Shown piece after piece: positions 53,759 through 63,377 of a stretch of DNA of 64,000 nucleotides. The DNA comes from Trametopsis cervina (taxonomy: Eukaryota; Basidiomycota; Agaricomycetes; Polyporales; Irpicaceae). Below the pieces are notes generated by a model. It ran no database searches. It was given only the letters and a program-made list of their open reading frames with translations, and was not told the DNA's origin. The translations under genes and the position numbers were made by a program. Within the stretch, counting starts at the first letter, position 1; every line of letters starts with the position of its first letter. The stretch lies in assembly GCA_022385755.1 (NCBI GenBank), contig MU278365.1, forward strand, positions 441,927 to 505,926. Reading direction: 5' to 3'.

Positions 53759-54757
53759 TCAAATAGTCTGGTGCTGATACATGAAAATTCCTGGTCGTTC
53801 GTCAGTATAGGCACACCACACGCAATAGTCACAAATGCCCCACTCACCCCAAGTCTGGTTCTGGCTGGACCAAACGTCGATAAGACAGTCTGTGTTCTGC
53901 GGCGCACAGGACAATTCGTACGAGAGGACGCTGTCACGCTTGCATGGGAACTCGGACAACGTCACTTCGCTATCGGGTCGCGCAGCGAAAGTGCCAACGT
54001 GTTGGCGGCATGCTGGTCGGTTGGACCACGACAGGGTTGGGACGTCGATCATATCCGAAGTGTCCAGTTCGCACACGTCGATGAGCGCAACACCGTTATC
54101 CCCGCGGTATGTATAAGGATCGAGGAGCGTCTTGTCGTCCACCGCGGGGAGGCGCAAGGCGAGCTGGCAGCGCTCCATGCCGTAGTCAATTGTCCGGAAT
54201 TGGTAGATCGTTCTCGTCTTTCAGCGTATCGTCAGCACTCAACCTCCATTATAGAATACTCTGGCCCGCTTACATCTGAAGACAGCTGCAGGTGTCTGTC
54301 CGGAATCGCCATTAGGCCATAAGGGGTCAACGTGAGGTGCTCCTCAAATGGCGATACGCGACTCGGGTCCGATTGGAAAACGGCGCCGACCTGGCGGGGA
54401 AGGAGTACAATGGGGTCGTGGTGTGATGATTTCACTAAGTTCCACCGTGGGTCGTAAAGCTCGTCGAGACCAATGTAAGAGTTCTTGATTTCAATCTCCT
54501 CGCCAGGCGCGTCGTCGGAGAGCAGCAGCTTCGCGATGTAGCTGTACACAACAACGTCCAGCAGTACAAAGCCGCAGAGTATGATGGTCACCCATCGTGC
54601 GGTAGCGCTTGTCTTGCTGTGCGCCTTTGGAATCTGAACTATGGGGCTATAAGCATTTGTAAGATTAGACTGATCGAGAGCACAAACCTTTCTCGAACTC
54701 AGTGGGGCTCGTCGTACCGTCGAGGAGTGAGATATACTCTTCATGGTGAGGAGACAT
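53759..54757 (-). CDS. Single-pass membrane protein with Cys-containing lumenal domain
   Basis: Four exons from ATG 54757 to TGA 53759-53761. The start is MSPHHEEYISLLDGTTSP; the first intron is 49 nt with acceptor CATAG. One membrane segment (WVTIILCGFVLLDVVVYSYI) follows a short cytosolic tail, making a type II protein. The outer domain reads IGLDELYDPRWNL, LTPYGLMAIPDRHLQLSSD, IDYGMERCQLALRLP, IDVPTLSWSNRPACRQHVGT, LSEFPCKRDSVLSYELSCAP, DCLIDVWSSQNQTWG then IFMYQHQTI. Proteins of this layout are common in Agaricomycetes but unnamed; I know no function. The paired cysteines suggest disulphides in the secretory pathway. Confidence 0.82.
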
Positions 54758-55392
54758 GGCTGCGACAAGCAAGTGAGAACGAGGGGCGCGAAAGAGAAGA
54801 GGAGGAGAAAAGGGGAATGAAGACGGCTTGCCCTATGAGCGTTGATCGGTCACGCTGGGGCTGTGGCTCTCACACAGTCGATCCTGGCAGATGAACACAA
54901 TAACAGCAGGACGTTCTCGAGCTTGATCCCATCATTTACTAAACATTCTCAATAACTCAAGCTGTTGTCGGTGAATCTCGTGCAATCTGCGGAGATAGGT
55001 GTATGATAGATACAGCTCATTGTCCGTATACCCCTAGCGCATTTGATCGAAACGGACGTCTTCATGCATTTCCATGGATGGGCAAAGAAAAGCGCGCAGG
55101 ACTCCTCAAGTTGCAGGAAGACCTGGTGACTGACCATTACTTCCTGTGCGGAACTGCACTGGTCGAAATGATTCATTGCGATAGCCAAATTCGTCAATCT
55201 ATTGAAATCAACGGATGGATACAGCAATCATCAATCTCTGGTAGTTGGTCCTACGCAAGCGTATTTACAGACTTCATCAAATAAGCCAACGAAAAATTAC
55301 ATAGAGCTCCTGTGGGATACGGTTAATGAGCTCTGGTGTGGACATCCTAGGAACACTCACAGCTTCCACTCAAGCCGCAGAAGTGGTGAAGC
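54758..55392. other. Intergenic region
   Basis: 635 bp holding the promoter of the membrane-protein gene. A plus-strand frame at 55003-55284 has no recognisable domain or splice support. Nothing else was seen. Confidence 0.4.
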
Positions 55393-55742
55393 TTAGTAGC
55401 CTCGAAGTATAACAGCGCTGGATCTTGTCTTCGGGCCGGTCGTACAAGTGGTACTGTTTTGGGAGGCCGTAGAAGTGGTGAAGTTATGGAAGGCCGTAGA
55501 AGAGGTAAAGTTCTGGGATACAAGTATGCTTGTCGTGGTGTCGGCCGTAGAAGAGGTAAAGTTTTGAGGCCCAAGTATACCAGCGCTGGCTCTGGTGGAA
55601 GCAGCTACGATGATTAGACGTGAGAGGTGAGGTCACCCACTGCAAGAGATCGGTTCGTACCGGTAGGTGACGGCGCAGCAGCAGCAGTCAAAATAGCCAA
55701 GTATGACACAAATACCATGCCCATGACCTTTTGCAGCTGCAT
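55393..55742 (-). CDS. Small secreted Thr/Ser-rich protein with NFTxSTA repeats
   Basis: Two exons (55661-55742 and 55393-55604) joined by a 56-nt intron with GTACGA donor, TCTAATC branch and TAG acceptor give 97 residues. The signal peptide is MQLQKVMGMVFVSYLAILTA, cleaved near AAAAPSPT. The mature part repeats QNFTSSTA, SQNFTSSTA, HNFTTSTA and SQNSTTCTT, each with an N-x-T glycosylation sequon, and ends RGY. The repeat is visible in DNA as GGCCGTAGAAG blocks. Other frames of the repeat are also open (a PLLRP-type frame), but only this one joins a signal peptide in phase. Function unknown; a cell-wall or effector-like secreted protein is inference. Confidence 0.72.
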
Positions 55743-56788
55743 GTTCGTCGTAGGAGAAGGTAGAAATAGGCGAGAGAGGTGGTTCGCCGACCGCTGATGA
55801 GCATGGCTTTATGTGCACCGAGTCGTTGTTTAATATAGTGCGGTATGTCTCACGGCTAGGTTCATCTTCTGTACAGTCCTCCAGCCGTGCGCGGATCCGT
55901 ATGTCAGGGTAGGGACATATGGTAGGTCTTTCAATGGCCCAACCTCGGAAAACTGTCTCCTATGCCGAACCGCGAATAGAAGTCCTCACGGTTCTTGTCA
56001 AAATGCCGTATTGAAGCAGAGTTATGGCCAGGCATAGTTCGGTGTGTGTTGTACTTCCAAAGATGCACGAAGTGGTCTGTTAATTATCGTGGTTTGCGGT
56101 CACTCACTGGCCTCCAGCATGTGCCGCTCTCAACGGCACGGGTTCTGCCGAGCTGAGTCTGAGTGAACGAACACCGTACCTCACCGACTCCTTGCATCGC
56201 TCTGTCTCCAATCATTGAAATTTGTATACGGCCCAACAATAAGAATGAGCGGTAGGTATGTAACGGATATGTAAGTCAGTCTATATGGTTTAAGCAACGC
56301 TCAGGCTCACACACCTTGTCACAGTATATGAAGGAGATCAAGAGTGAGAGTATTATGCTCTACCTGTGCGATGATCTGTTTCAGGCGGGGCCGTAACGGC
56401 AGTGATGAAGATGAAAGCACCTCAAAATCTTAAGCCACACGACCCTACAGGGTACGTCAACAATGTCCGAGATTCATATGCACAATCTAGACCGGAGAAA
56501 GTGCGCACTCTGAGCGCAATTAATCTTGTAAGAGACTCTCTGCGCATTGGTCTAATTGCTTCAAGCATGGTCACGTCGACTGGCGCACATCTGTGACTGA
56601 AGTCGTTTTGTGGACAGCACCACCCATACAGTGCGTCTCTGATTCCATTCAATACACATTGCTGAGATAAATATATCTTACAGTGATGTTTACACGGGAA
56701 AGTATGCGATGGCTGGCAGAAGGATCCTTCATCAGCCCGTCAACAACATAATACAGGGTATGGGATACACACACACCTGCCAACGATC
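55743..56788. other. Sparse intergenic region
   Basis: About 1 kb. Short frames only (for example 56402-56596). No signal peptide, domain or convincing splice model was found. Confidence 0.4.
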
Positions 56789-56992
56789 TCACTGGTTGGT
56801 GATTAGAATCTTGGCATCAGTGTGCACACGGGGACCTTCTATGCAGCACAGCGAAGAAAATGATCAGCGATTTCATAGCAGAGGACGGAAGTCGAACCAA
56901 AGATGACACTAACCATTTTCCTCCGGTACTGGTACAGCACCAACAGAGAGTACAGTACAAAGAGCAACAAGTAAAGTGAGCTTGAGCTGCAT
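56789..56992 (-). CDS. Tiny secreted peptide precursor, copy A (42 residues)
   Basis: Exon 1 (56914-56992) encodes a signal peptide, MQLKLTLLVALCTVLSVGA, then VPVPEEN. A GTTAGT..ATAG intron of about 75 nt leads to a short exon encoding EGPRVHTDAKILITNQ, then TGA 56789-56791. Copy B at 58504-58694 has the same exon layout and intron phase, a near-identical leader and the matching tail GPRLHSDANIL, which supports both as real genes. The predicted mature peptide is about 20 residues with no Cys. No Lys-Arg processing site is present. Function unknown: signalling peptide, effector or modified-peptide precursor are all possible. Too short for ordinary gene finders. Confidence 0.7.
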
Positions 56993-57048
56993 GCTGGATG
57001 TGTACGTCTGTCTCTTTTGGTTCATGGATAGCATTCTCACTGCTGAGA

Positions 57049-57059
57049 TACTTATACTC
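57049..57059 (-). promoter_or_regulatory. TATA-type box GAGTATAAGTA upstream of peptide gene A
   Basis: GAGTATAAGTA on the minus strand, 57 bp upstream of the ATG at 56992. The identical 11-mer lies 54 bp upstream of peptide gene B. Confidence 0.65.
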
Positions 57060-58503
57060 TTCTTTTTGTCCCGTTTCAGGCCTCATGGGCAAATTCTCTC
57101 ACACGGGTTGGTACCCAACCCAATGAGGAGCACGGCTGTTCATCTGTCCGTCCAAATTTTCTCGCAGCTCCACGTCCGATAAGATTCGTCCAGTTCCAAC
57201 CATGTGCCAGCCTGTCGAGTTCGGCAGCACTCGGATGGGTTGCGAATTCGCCAAGATGGTACAGAGGCTTGTCACACCCTCTAAACAGGATATCGATACC
57301 AAGCAAACCTTGAATTGGTATATGCGCTTGCCAAAGGACCAGTGCGGTGCGTGATCTTTCGGACTGATCAGTAGGATGATAGATTTAACCATGGCTGGAC
57401 TGCAGCTCTTCACTTGAGTGAACCGAATGGCGGAATCTCGCTCAACATATCGCAAAGCCAAACGTAGTGCCAATAGCTTCTTAAAACGAACGAAGCATAA
57501 AACTGAATTGACCCACCACTCGACTTCAAATGTACATTGAGCAAGGAGCTTGTTGGTACGCCAAGTACAGGCACATGATAGGATAATACCTGCTGGCATT
57601 CTCTAACGCGGAAAGGGAGCACATGGGCACCAAACCTACTGACTCGACGTCGGCAAGAATCTCCCCTATCCTGTCTCCCATATTCTCTCCGGCACTCTTA
57701 CTACCGCTGTACAGGATTTATCAGCGCATGATCAAGGGCGTGGCGAGTCCTCCTACGCTTGACATGATGCACGTCGCACCAGCAGTATTTGAAGATGTTA
57801 GCGATGCTCTCATGCACGGAATATAGCAATACTTTGGGTAATCTATCTCGCAATCTCTGTGAGTGTACGCCTCCTATTCTGAGGTTGATATCTATCTTTT
57901 CACTTGATGATACTGACCCATGGGAAACTCTAGTGAAAGATCTGCGAGAGAGGAAGTTCATTTTCCGTTATGAATCCGTCTGTCGCGCGGGTGTTGTTGT
58001 CCATCGCAGCTTGATCTTCAGCGTGTGCCGCCGAACCTGTGCGGCATCCGATGCGGGAATGCTGAATGCGCCACCAAAAGCAAAATGCTTAACGCCACGA
58101 AGGGCGCAATCCCGAAACGTTAACGTATCCAGCCCGATTCGGTTAAATTGACATTCCAGCCACCCTCCCTCAAAGCAGCAATTGAAATATCCCTGACGCG
58201 AGCATCTGCGACGCAGACTACAATGTGAGTCCGTTGAACTCAGTGTGATATTAGGTGGGTTGACGCTCGCTTTCGTGTTTGCAAGTCCTCACGCGAAATA
58301 CAGGATCCCAGTAAAAATAAATAACAAATGTTAGAAACGTGTACTACATCGTGTGCACAGTCCGTCAAGCATTATGGTATCGTATGTCCCGTGTACGCGT
58401 CATCGCGTCTCACTGCAATTTACGTTCCGTGAGTCTGTCGATGACATGTTCAGTCAGCTTCTTAACCAATAGGCAACCTGACGAAACAAACTCACATGGC
58501 GAA
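57060..58503. other. Sparse region with a signal-peptide-like relic
   Basis: No complete gene was found. At about 58060-58130 (minus strand) IAPFVALSILLLVAHSAF reads like a secretory leader, but an in-frame TAA precedes it and no ATG is present. Its DNA (GCGC.CTTCGTGGCGTTAAGC) resembles the segment near 59665-59700. A 166-codon minus frame (57099-57599) shows no domain. Confidence 0.4.
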
Positions 58504-58694
58504 TCAATAGACACCAGAGGCAGGTCGCAATATGTTAGCGTCGGAGTGTAGGCGAGGACCGTCTGTGAAGCGCAACATGAGCATTTGATCCAGAAACATA
58601 ATGGTGCATATTACGCACCATTTATCCGAGATGGCGCGGCACCCGCGAAGGCTGCGACGCAAACGGCAACGAGTAGAGTGAGCTTGAACTGCAT
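58504..58694 (-). CDS. Tiny secreted peptide precursor, copy B (44 residues)
   Basis: Exon 1 (58619-58694) encodes the leader MQFKLTLLVAVCVAAFAGA, then APSRIN. A 56-nt intron (GTGCGT..ACAG) joins in phase 1 to exon 2 (58504-58562), encoding DGPRLHSDANILRPASGVY, then TGA. It is paralogous to copy A: both share MQ(L/F)KLTLLVA at the start, the intron position and GPR(V/L)H(T/S)DA(K/N)IL after it. The conserved post-intron block suggests that the tail is the functional part. No known family is recognised. The predicted mature peptide is basic-neutral, with a C-terminal Tyr. Confidence 0.72.
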
Positions 58695-58747
58695 TTGTGT
58701 GAGTACGCCAGTTCGTGCTTTTGATGCACAACCTCGAAGGTGCACCG

Positions 58748-58758
58748 TACTTATACTC
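58748..58758 (-). promoter_or_regulatory. TATA-type box GAGTATAAGTA upstream of peptide gene B
   Basis: Same 11-mer as at 57049-57059, 54 bp upstream of the ATG at 58694. Confidence 0.65.
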
Positions 58759-58759
58759 C

Positions 58760-60117
58760 TTATCCACCAATTCGCTCGGCGGTACTGGTTCTCCCTATAT
58801 CACGACGTCCCACATGGGGGCAAGAAAGGAGCGGAATATTGTTCTATTCGCCATCTCTCCAACAGCCCTGGCGCATGCTGTTAGCCCCTAGCTGCCTCTA
58901 CCTCCAGTCGACAGGCCACCTCCCGAAGTCACGGCTCCCGTCGTCCTCCATGACTGCTTGCATCCACTTGCTAATGCGGGGATGACAAGAAGTCATGCAA
59001 GCAGACGGCTGTTCACGACGAGAGCACTCTCTCAAGCCCCCAGCAATAGAGTGCGATTCGCGCATTCGGAGAGCGATTTGTGCGTTGGGGGAGCGATTTG
59101 TGCATTGGGAGAGCGATGGGGATACAGTTCGCAAGCAGACAAGTATCCTCGCGCTGGTATGTGAGCTATCGCTAGAGGAAATTCCAAACATAACCTGATA
59201 GAGCTTCTGCTAGTGTTCCGTATAGACCGGACGGTATCCATATCAAAACTCAGATGGTGCCCCTATGAACCGAATCAGTGGCATCATGGCCATATCAAAC
59301 CCCGTCCTCTCTATCGGTGAGAACTGTCCTAGTGCGTTGTACGTGTCGTATCAGAGAATGATACCGGCTACCGGAAACCGAGTATACTTCCCACTGGCCG
59401 TGATGTACGTCGTGCAAGAATGATCGAAGACCACTGTACGCATACGCGTCGGATCTTCGTTGCAGTGAATGCAAACTTCTGGTACGGAACTGTCTCTATT
59501 CAAGGTGCTGATTTTTCAGTAACTTCAGTCCGAAAGATCACAAGAGAGACGAGGATCGTGCGATCAAGCCACCGTATTATTGCGCCCGCAAGAATATCAA
59601 CCAGTGAGATCCTTCGGACCATCGTGAGGTTGGCGTATGGTGCGTCAGCGGTGCCATTAGTGACAGCCACGCTCAACGCCACGAAGCACGCGACCCTGAG
59701 AACTCACTGCTTTCTGTCTTTAGTGCACAGACTTTAGCCTAAGCGAGTCTAACTGGTACAGTATTAAGCTTACTGCCAGGACGATCGGTAGAAATACGCT
59801 AGCTAACAAAAACACATAGATCGCATGATCGAGTTGTTATCGACATCACCAGCTCACTCGTTTAGCTGTACATGGCAGATGCGATCTTGCGCTTGCATTC
59901 GACCATGTTAAGCGGTAGTTGTCTGCCATTCATGTGGGAGCGCGGTATGTCTCACCTAACTCCCACTGAGTTCTCTGCATGCTTTTGACGGTGGCTTCCG
60001 TGCTATTTCTGTCAGGAGGAAATCCACTCGCTATGCAAAGGCTCACGCGAACATGCTCATGGTCATTGCGCCCGGCAACAGATGTCTACATGCCAAATCA
60101 ATAGAGATAGAAGTCCG
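58760..60117. other. Sparse region with a second leader-like relic
   Basis: No complete gene. Around 59640-59710 (minus strand) RVACFVALSVAVTNGTADAP resembles a secretory leader but has an upstream in-frame stop and no ATG. A 20-bp tandem repeat lies at 59051-59119. Near 58950-59000 CATGACTGCTTGC and GCAAGCAGACGGC form part of an inverted repeat. Confidence 0.4.
59051..59119. repeat. 20-bp tandem repeat, about 3.5 copies
   Basis: Units at 59051, 59071, 59091 and 59111 (partial) follow GAGCGATTTGTGC(A/G)TTGGG(A/G). The first unit is diverged. Confidence 0.8.
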
Positions 60118-60836
60118 TCATCCGAGGTTCTGCGGCGGTACACCGCGTGTAATACGGTACTCCTCCCAGCTGTCCCAAGCCTCGTTAACCTTATCATACA
60201 CCGGCTCCCAATCACGACAGGTGTGCGTCGCACCCGTCCGATGCATCGTGAAGTTCCGCTGGGCGAAGTCACCCGGCTCGAGCGTGACATCTGCAGAACA
60301 GAGGCTCCAATTGCGCAGGTAGTTGAAACAATGGTGGATGTGGCCCTTGGCGCCGCTGGACAGCCGGGGCCATTGGTTCTCGGCGAGGTTCTCACGCAGG
60401 ATGCGCAGGCAATGCAGCTGATGGAACATGGAGATGGTGTAGCCGCGCTTTTCGCTGCCTAGCCGGACAGCGTGGTCGCCGAGCGGGCCCGTCCAGAGCC
60501 ATTCCATGTTGGCCTCTGGCTGCATGATCGAGTAGCGGACGCTCTCCTGCACGAGCATCTTTACCAGCTTTCTCTCCACCGGCAGCCTCTCAGGATGGTC
60601 TTCTCCTATGTATGCTGCATTGTTGCTCAGCACCCTTCAGTGGATACTACTGAAAGATCCAACTACTTACACCATGAATCCTCAGGGCGGACTGTCTCCA
60701 TATACGGCTCTCTCTTTGCTTTCGCCCTCGCCTCTTTAATCTGCTTCACGGCATCTATCAAGGAGAAATTAAGGTAGAGGGAGATGGTGACGAGGAAAAC
60801 GAGGAATGCGGTCTGCAGACGGTCTTTGCTGGTCAT
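60118..60836 (-). CDS. UstYa-family (DUF3328) oxidase-like protein
   Basis: Two exons run from ATG 60836 to TGA 60118-60120, about 220 residues. The N-terminus has one membrane segment (LQTAFLVFLVTISLYLNF), then a linker to YIGEDHPERLPVER. Both family motifs are present: FHQLHCLRILRE and IHHCFNYLRNWSLCSADVTL, the two HxxHC boxes thought to bind metal. EPVYDKVNEAWDSW closes the domain. UstYa-type proteins catalyse oxidations or cyclisations of peptides and related scaffolds in fungal secondary metabolism. The intron border near 60635-60670 has two possible acceptors. Nearby secreted small-peptide genes (55393-58694) make a peptide substrate worth considering, which is inference. Confidence 0.9.
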
Positions 60837-61561
60837 TAGGGAGGACGGTAAGTGGTCAAGGCAGCATTGGGCGCGAGCGTGCTGATGTCCGCCATATAAC
60901 GCCGCGGGGAAAGGCCCAGGGCTGTTCTGAAGGCTTTTGTGTGCGGTATCGGCCGTATTGTGTCCGTTCTATGCCCATGGACGGATATCGATGCTTACAG
61001 TAACGCGCACCAAGCGCCAGCTCAGGTTATTTCACGAGATGAGATGGTGTATTGTCCGTGCCAGATCTCACGCGATTGGTGTGTATTCCAGTGATCAAAT
61101 GCAGCTCAAACGATCGCAGCCTGTCTAACGCCTTTTACCCTCAAATTTAAATAGACCGTGGGAGGCTATAGAAGCTATGTACTCGTTATCATATGGAATA
61201 CATAGTGATGAGGATCCGGCATTGTACCAAGCCTTCTCCATCTGCCAAAGACAAACATTTCGTAGGGGAAATGGACGAAGAGACATATTAACATCCTGAC
61301 GTATTTTCCACATGTGGGCAACACAGTAATCAGAGGTGAGAATGCATCGATATCCTTGTATAGATATGCTGGCCACGCTTCCATCACCATCGCAATCAGC
61401 GCAGGCCTTGTGGCACACTCCCACCTTACGAGATGAGTTTCCTCTCATGCTCGGATGGTCGACGCTCTGATCGGCAGCAGCAGTGCTACATAACTGTCAG
61501 TACACGCAGCACCTCACGTCTCGCGACACTCTGCCCGTTCGGCTTTGATTGAACTGCTGAG
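60837..61561. other. Divergent intergenic region
   Basis: 725 bp between the UstYa and GNAT genes. A minus-strand frame (61125-61448) has no recognised domain. It should contain both promoters. Confidence 0.4.
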
Positions 61562-62641
61562 ATGGCGTTACCTGGGATCGTTATACAGCGTGTCGAGAAC
61601 CCTTCTGGTGCGTCGCAATCATGGCTTGTCACTCATACACACCGAGACGTTGATACCACCGTCTCAACAGATGCCAGAGTTGACGAGGACGTCGATCTGT
61701 TCTTCTCGCTCATGAAGGAAGGTGTGTGCATCACTTATCTCTCCTCACCGCGCCGCGCATTGATCAGTTTCGGTCCCCGCATAGACGTCGCGCTCAAAAG
61801 CCTCGTCGGTGGCGAGCCCGAGAAGATCGACGGGATGGGCCGCGCGATGCTCCGTGCAGGCATCCTTGCAGGTGAATACTACGAGGCGACGGATGAGAAA
61901 GATGGTTCGCTGCTGGGATACCTCATGACGATGCCGCCCGGGCAGGACTTGTTCAGCACGTACGTCCCTCCCCGTTCCGCCCCATCCGGCGGGTAGCTCA
62001 CGCGATCACGCACATAGCGACGAGCAGCGTGCGCTGGGCTTGACGGAGTTCATGGCGAATCTCTCGCCCGAAGGGAAGGAATACTACCGAACGACAGTGC
62101 GTCGCCTTGCCTGCTTCACGTTAACTCCCGTTGAACATAGGGTAGTATCTCGCAGAGTTCCCGGCATTTGTCAATGCGTGTCTGGGGCCTACGGTGCGCT
62201 GCCTTTCATCTATAAGAGACGATGTGCGTGGAATGAATCGCTAACATGTATGTGCGGTGTGAATAGGGCAAGCTAGACTCGTGGTACATCCATATGGTGA
62301 TGGTACAGCGTGAGCATCAGGGGAGAGGCATCGGGAAAGGGCTCATTTCGCAGGTCGTCGAGAAGGTGCGCCCTTTTCGTTCCATGTGATGTGCATTCTC
62401 AGATAGGACGATACCAGGCGAGTCGGTCGGGAGACGTTATCGCGATGTCTACGACCACAGAAGTCAACGTACGTGCTCGTTCCGGCGGTGTGGACGTGGC
62501 TGACACTTGTTTATGGTCCAGTCGGTTATATACCAGAAGTGCGGGCTGACATTGCTCGACAAGAAGATCATGCCGTCGCCGTGGGGCGAGTGGCCGCTGT
62601 ACATCTTATCGCTTGACACGAAGAGTTTGAAGCAGGCGTAA
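61562..62641 (+). CDS. GNAT-family N-acetyltransferase
   Basis: About eight exons from ATG 61562 to TAA 62639-62641, giving roughly 230 residues. After splicing, the sequence reads VENPSDARVDEDVDLFFSLM, ALKSLVGGEPEKIDGMGRAM, GEYYEATDEKDGSLLGYLMT, MPPGQDLFST, then LDSWYIHMVMVQREHQGRGI with GKGLISQVV, the acetyl-CoA-binding motif A (Q-x-x-G-x-G-x-G/A pattern). It ends with AMSTTTEVNSVIYQKCGLTL, where Asn and Tyr match motif B, and WPLYILSLD. It transfers acetyl from acetyl-CoA to an unknown acceptor. Introns include 37-80 nt pieces with several alternative acceptors, so minor exon borders are uncertain. It is divergent from the UstYa gene. Confidence 0.85.
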
Positions 62642-63377
62642 GGGCAGGGATTTGATGGAAGGGAGACAATGTATAGTAGGAGTAGAAGTAGAAGAACTCT
62701 CTTTGATTGTCGTTATTGGAAAGAGGGGTGTGAGAAGTTTATGATGGAAACAAGTGTCCATGTTCATTGCTCGTTCATCATTTCAGAGGACACACGTAGA
62801 GATGCAGGTATCCCATCGAGAAGGCAGAGAAGGCGACGTGCATGATCGTGTCATCTCCATGAGGTCTTACAAAAAAACAGTGATGTCGGTGGAGTTGTGA
62901 GAACGAGCACCCGAAGCTTCGCTGTGTCTGAGGTGGCCATGATAGTCGTTGATAAGATGGATGACTTCAGAAGCGCCGCCTATGATATCCATCTACAAGT
63001 GCATTTGAAGCTACCAGTAGAATATGGTGCAGCAAAGAAAACACCTTGCATCTGATGCCCAATAGCGTACCAAGCGCATCAACATGGTTATGGTCTCACA
63101 ACCGATACTGTAACATCTCTAGCAAGACGTTATATGCCAAGGATATATTACGACAACATAGTCATATACATGTACACCGTAAAGAATCCCGCCAGACAAC
63201 ACCACCCCTTGGTGACTCCCACACAGCAAAATGCTGACGGGACAACAACCACAACAGCCAACATTGCTGCTACAATATATGAAGCAATAAAGAACCTATA
63301 AACGTCATCGACCCTCTTCGTGTTCACTCGTCGTTACAGTAGCACACATGCACCGAACCGAAAGAAAACCACGCAGT
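62642..63377. other. Intergenic region of convergent genes
   Basis: 736 bp. No gene, repeat or RNA was recognised. Confidence 0.4.

Noticed and set aside
55347..55574. Minus-strand frame with PLLRP repeats as the product of the repeat gene
   Set aside because: It is open only because of the DNA repeat; the NFTxSTA frame joins a signal peptide exon in phase with good splice signals.
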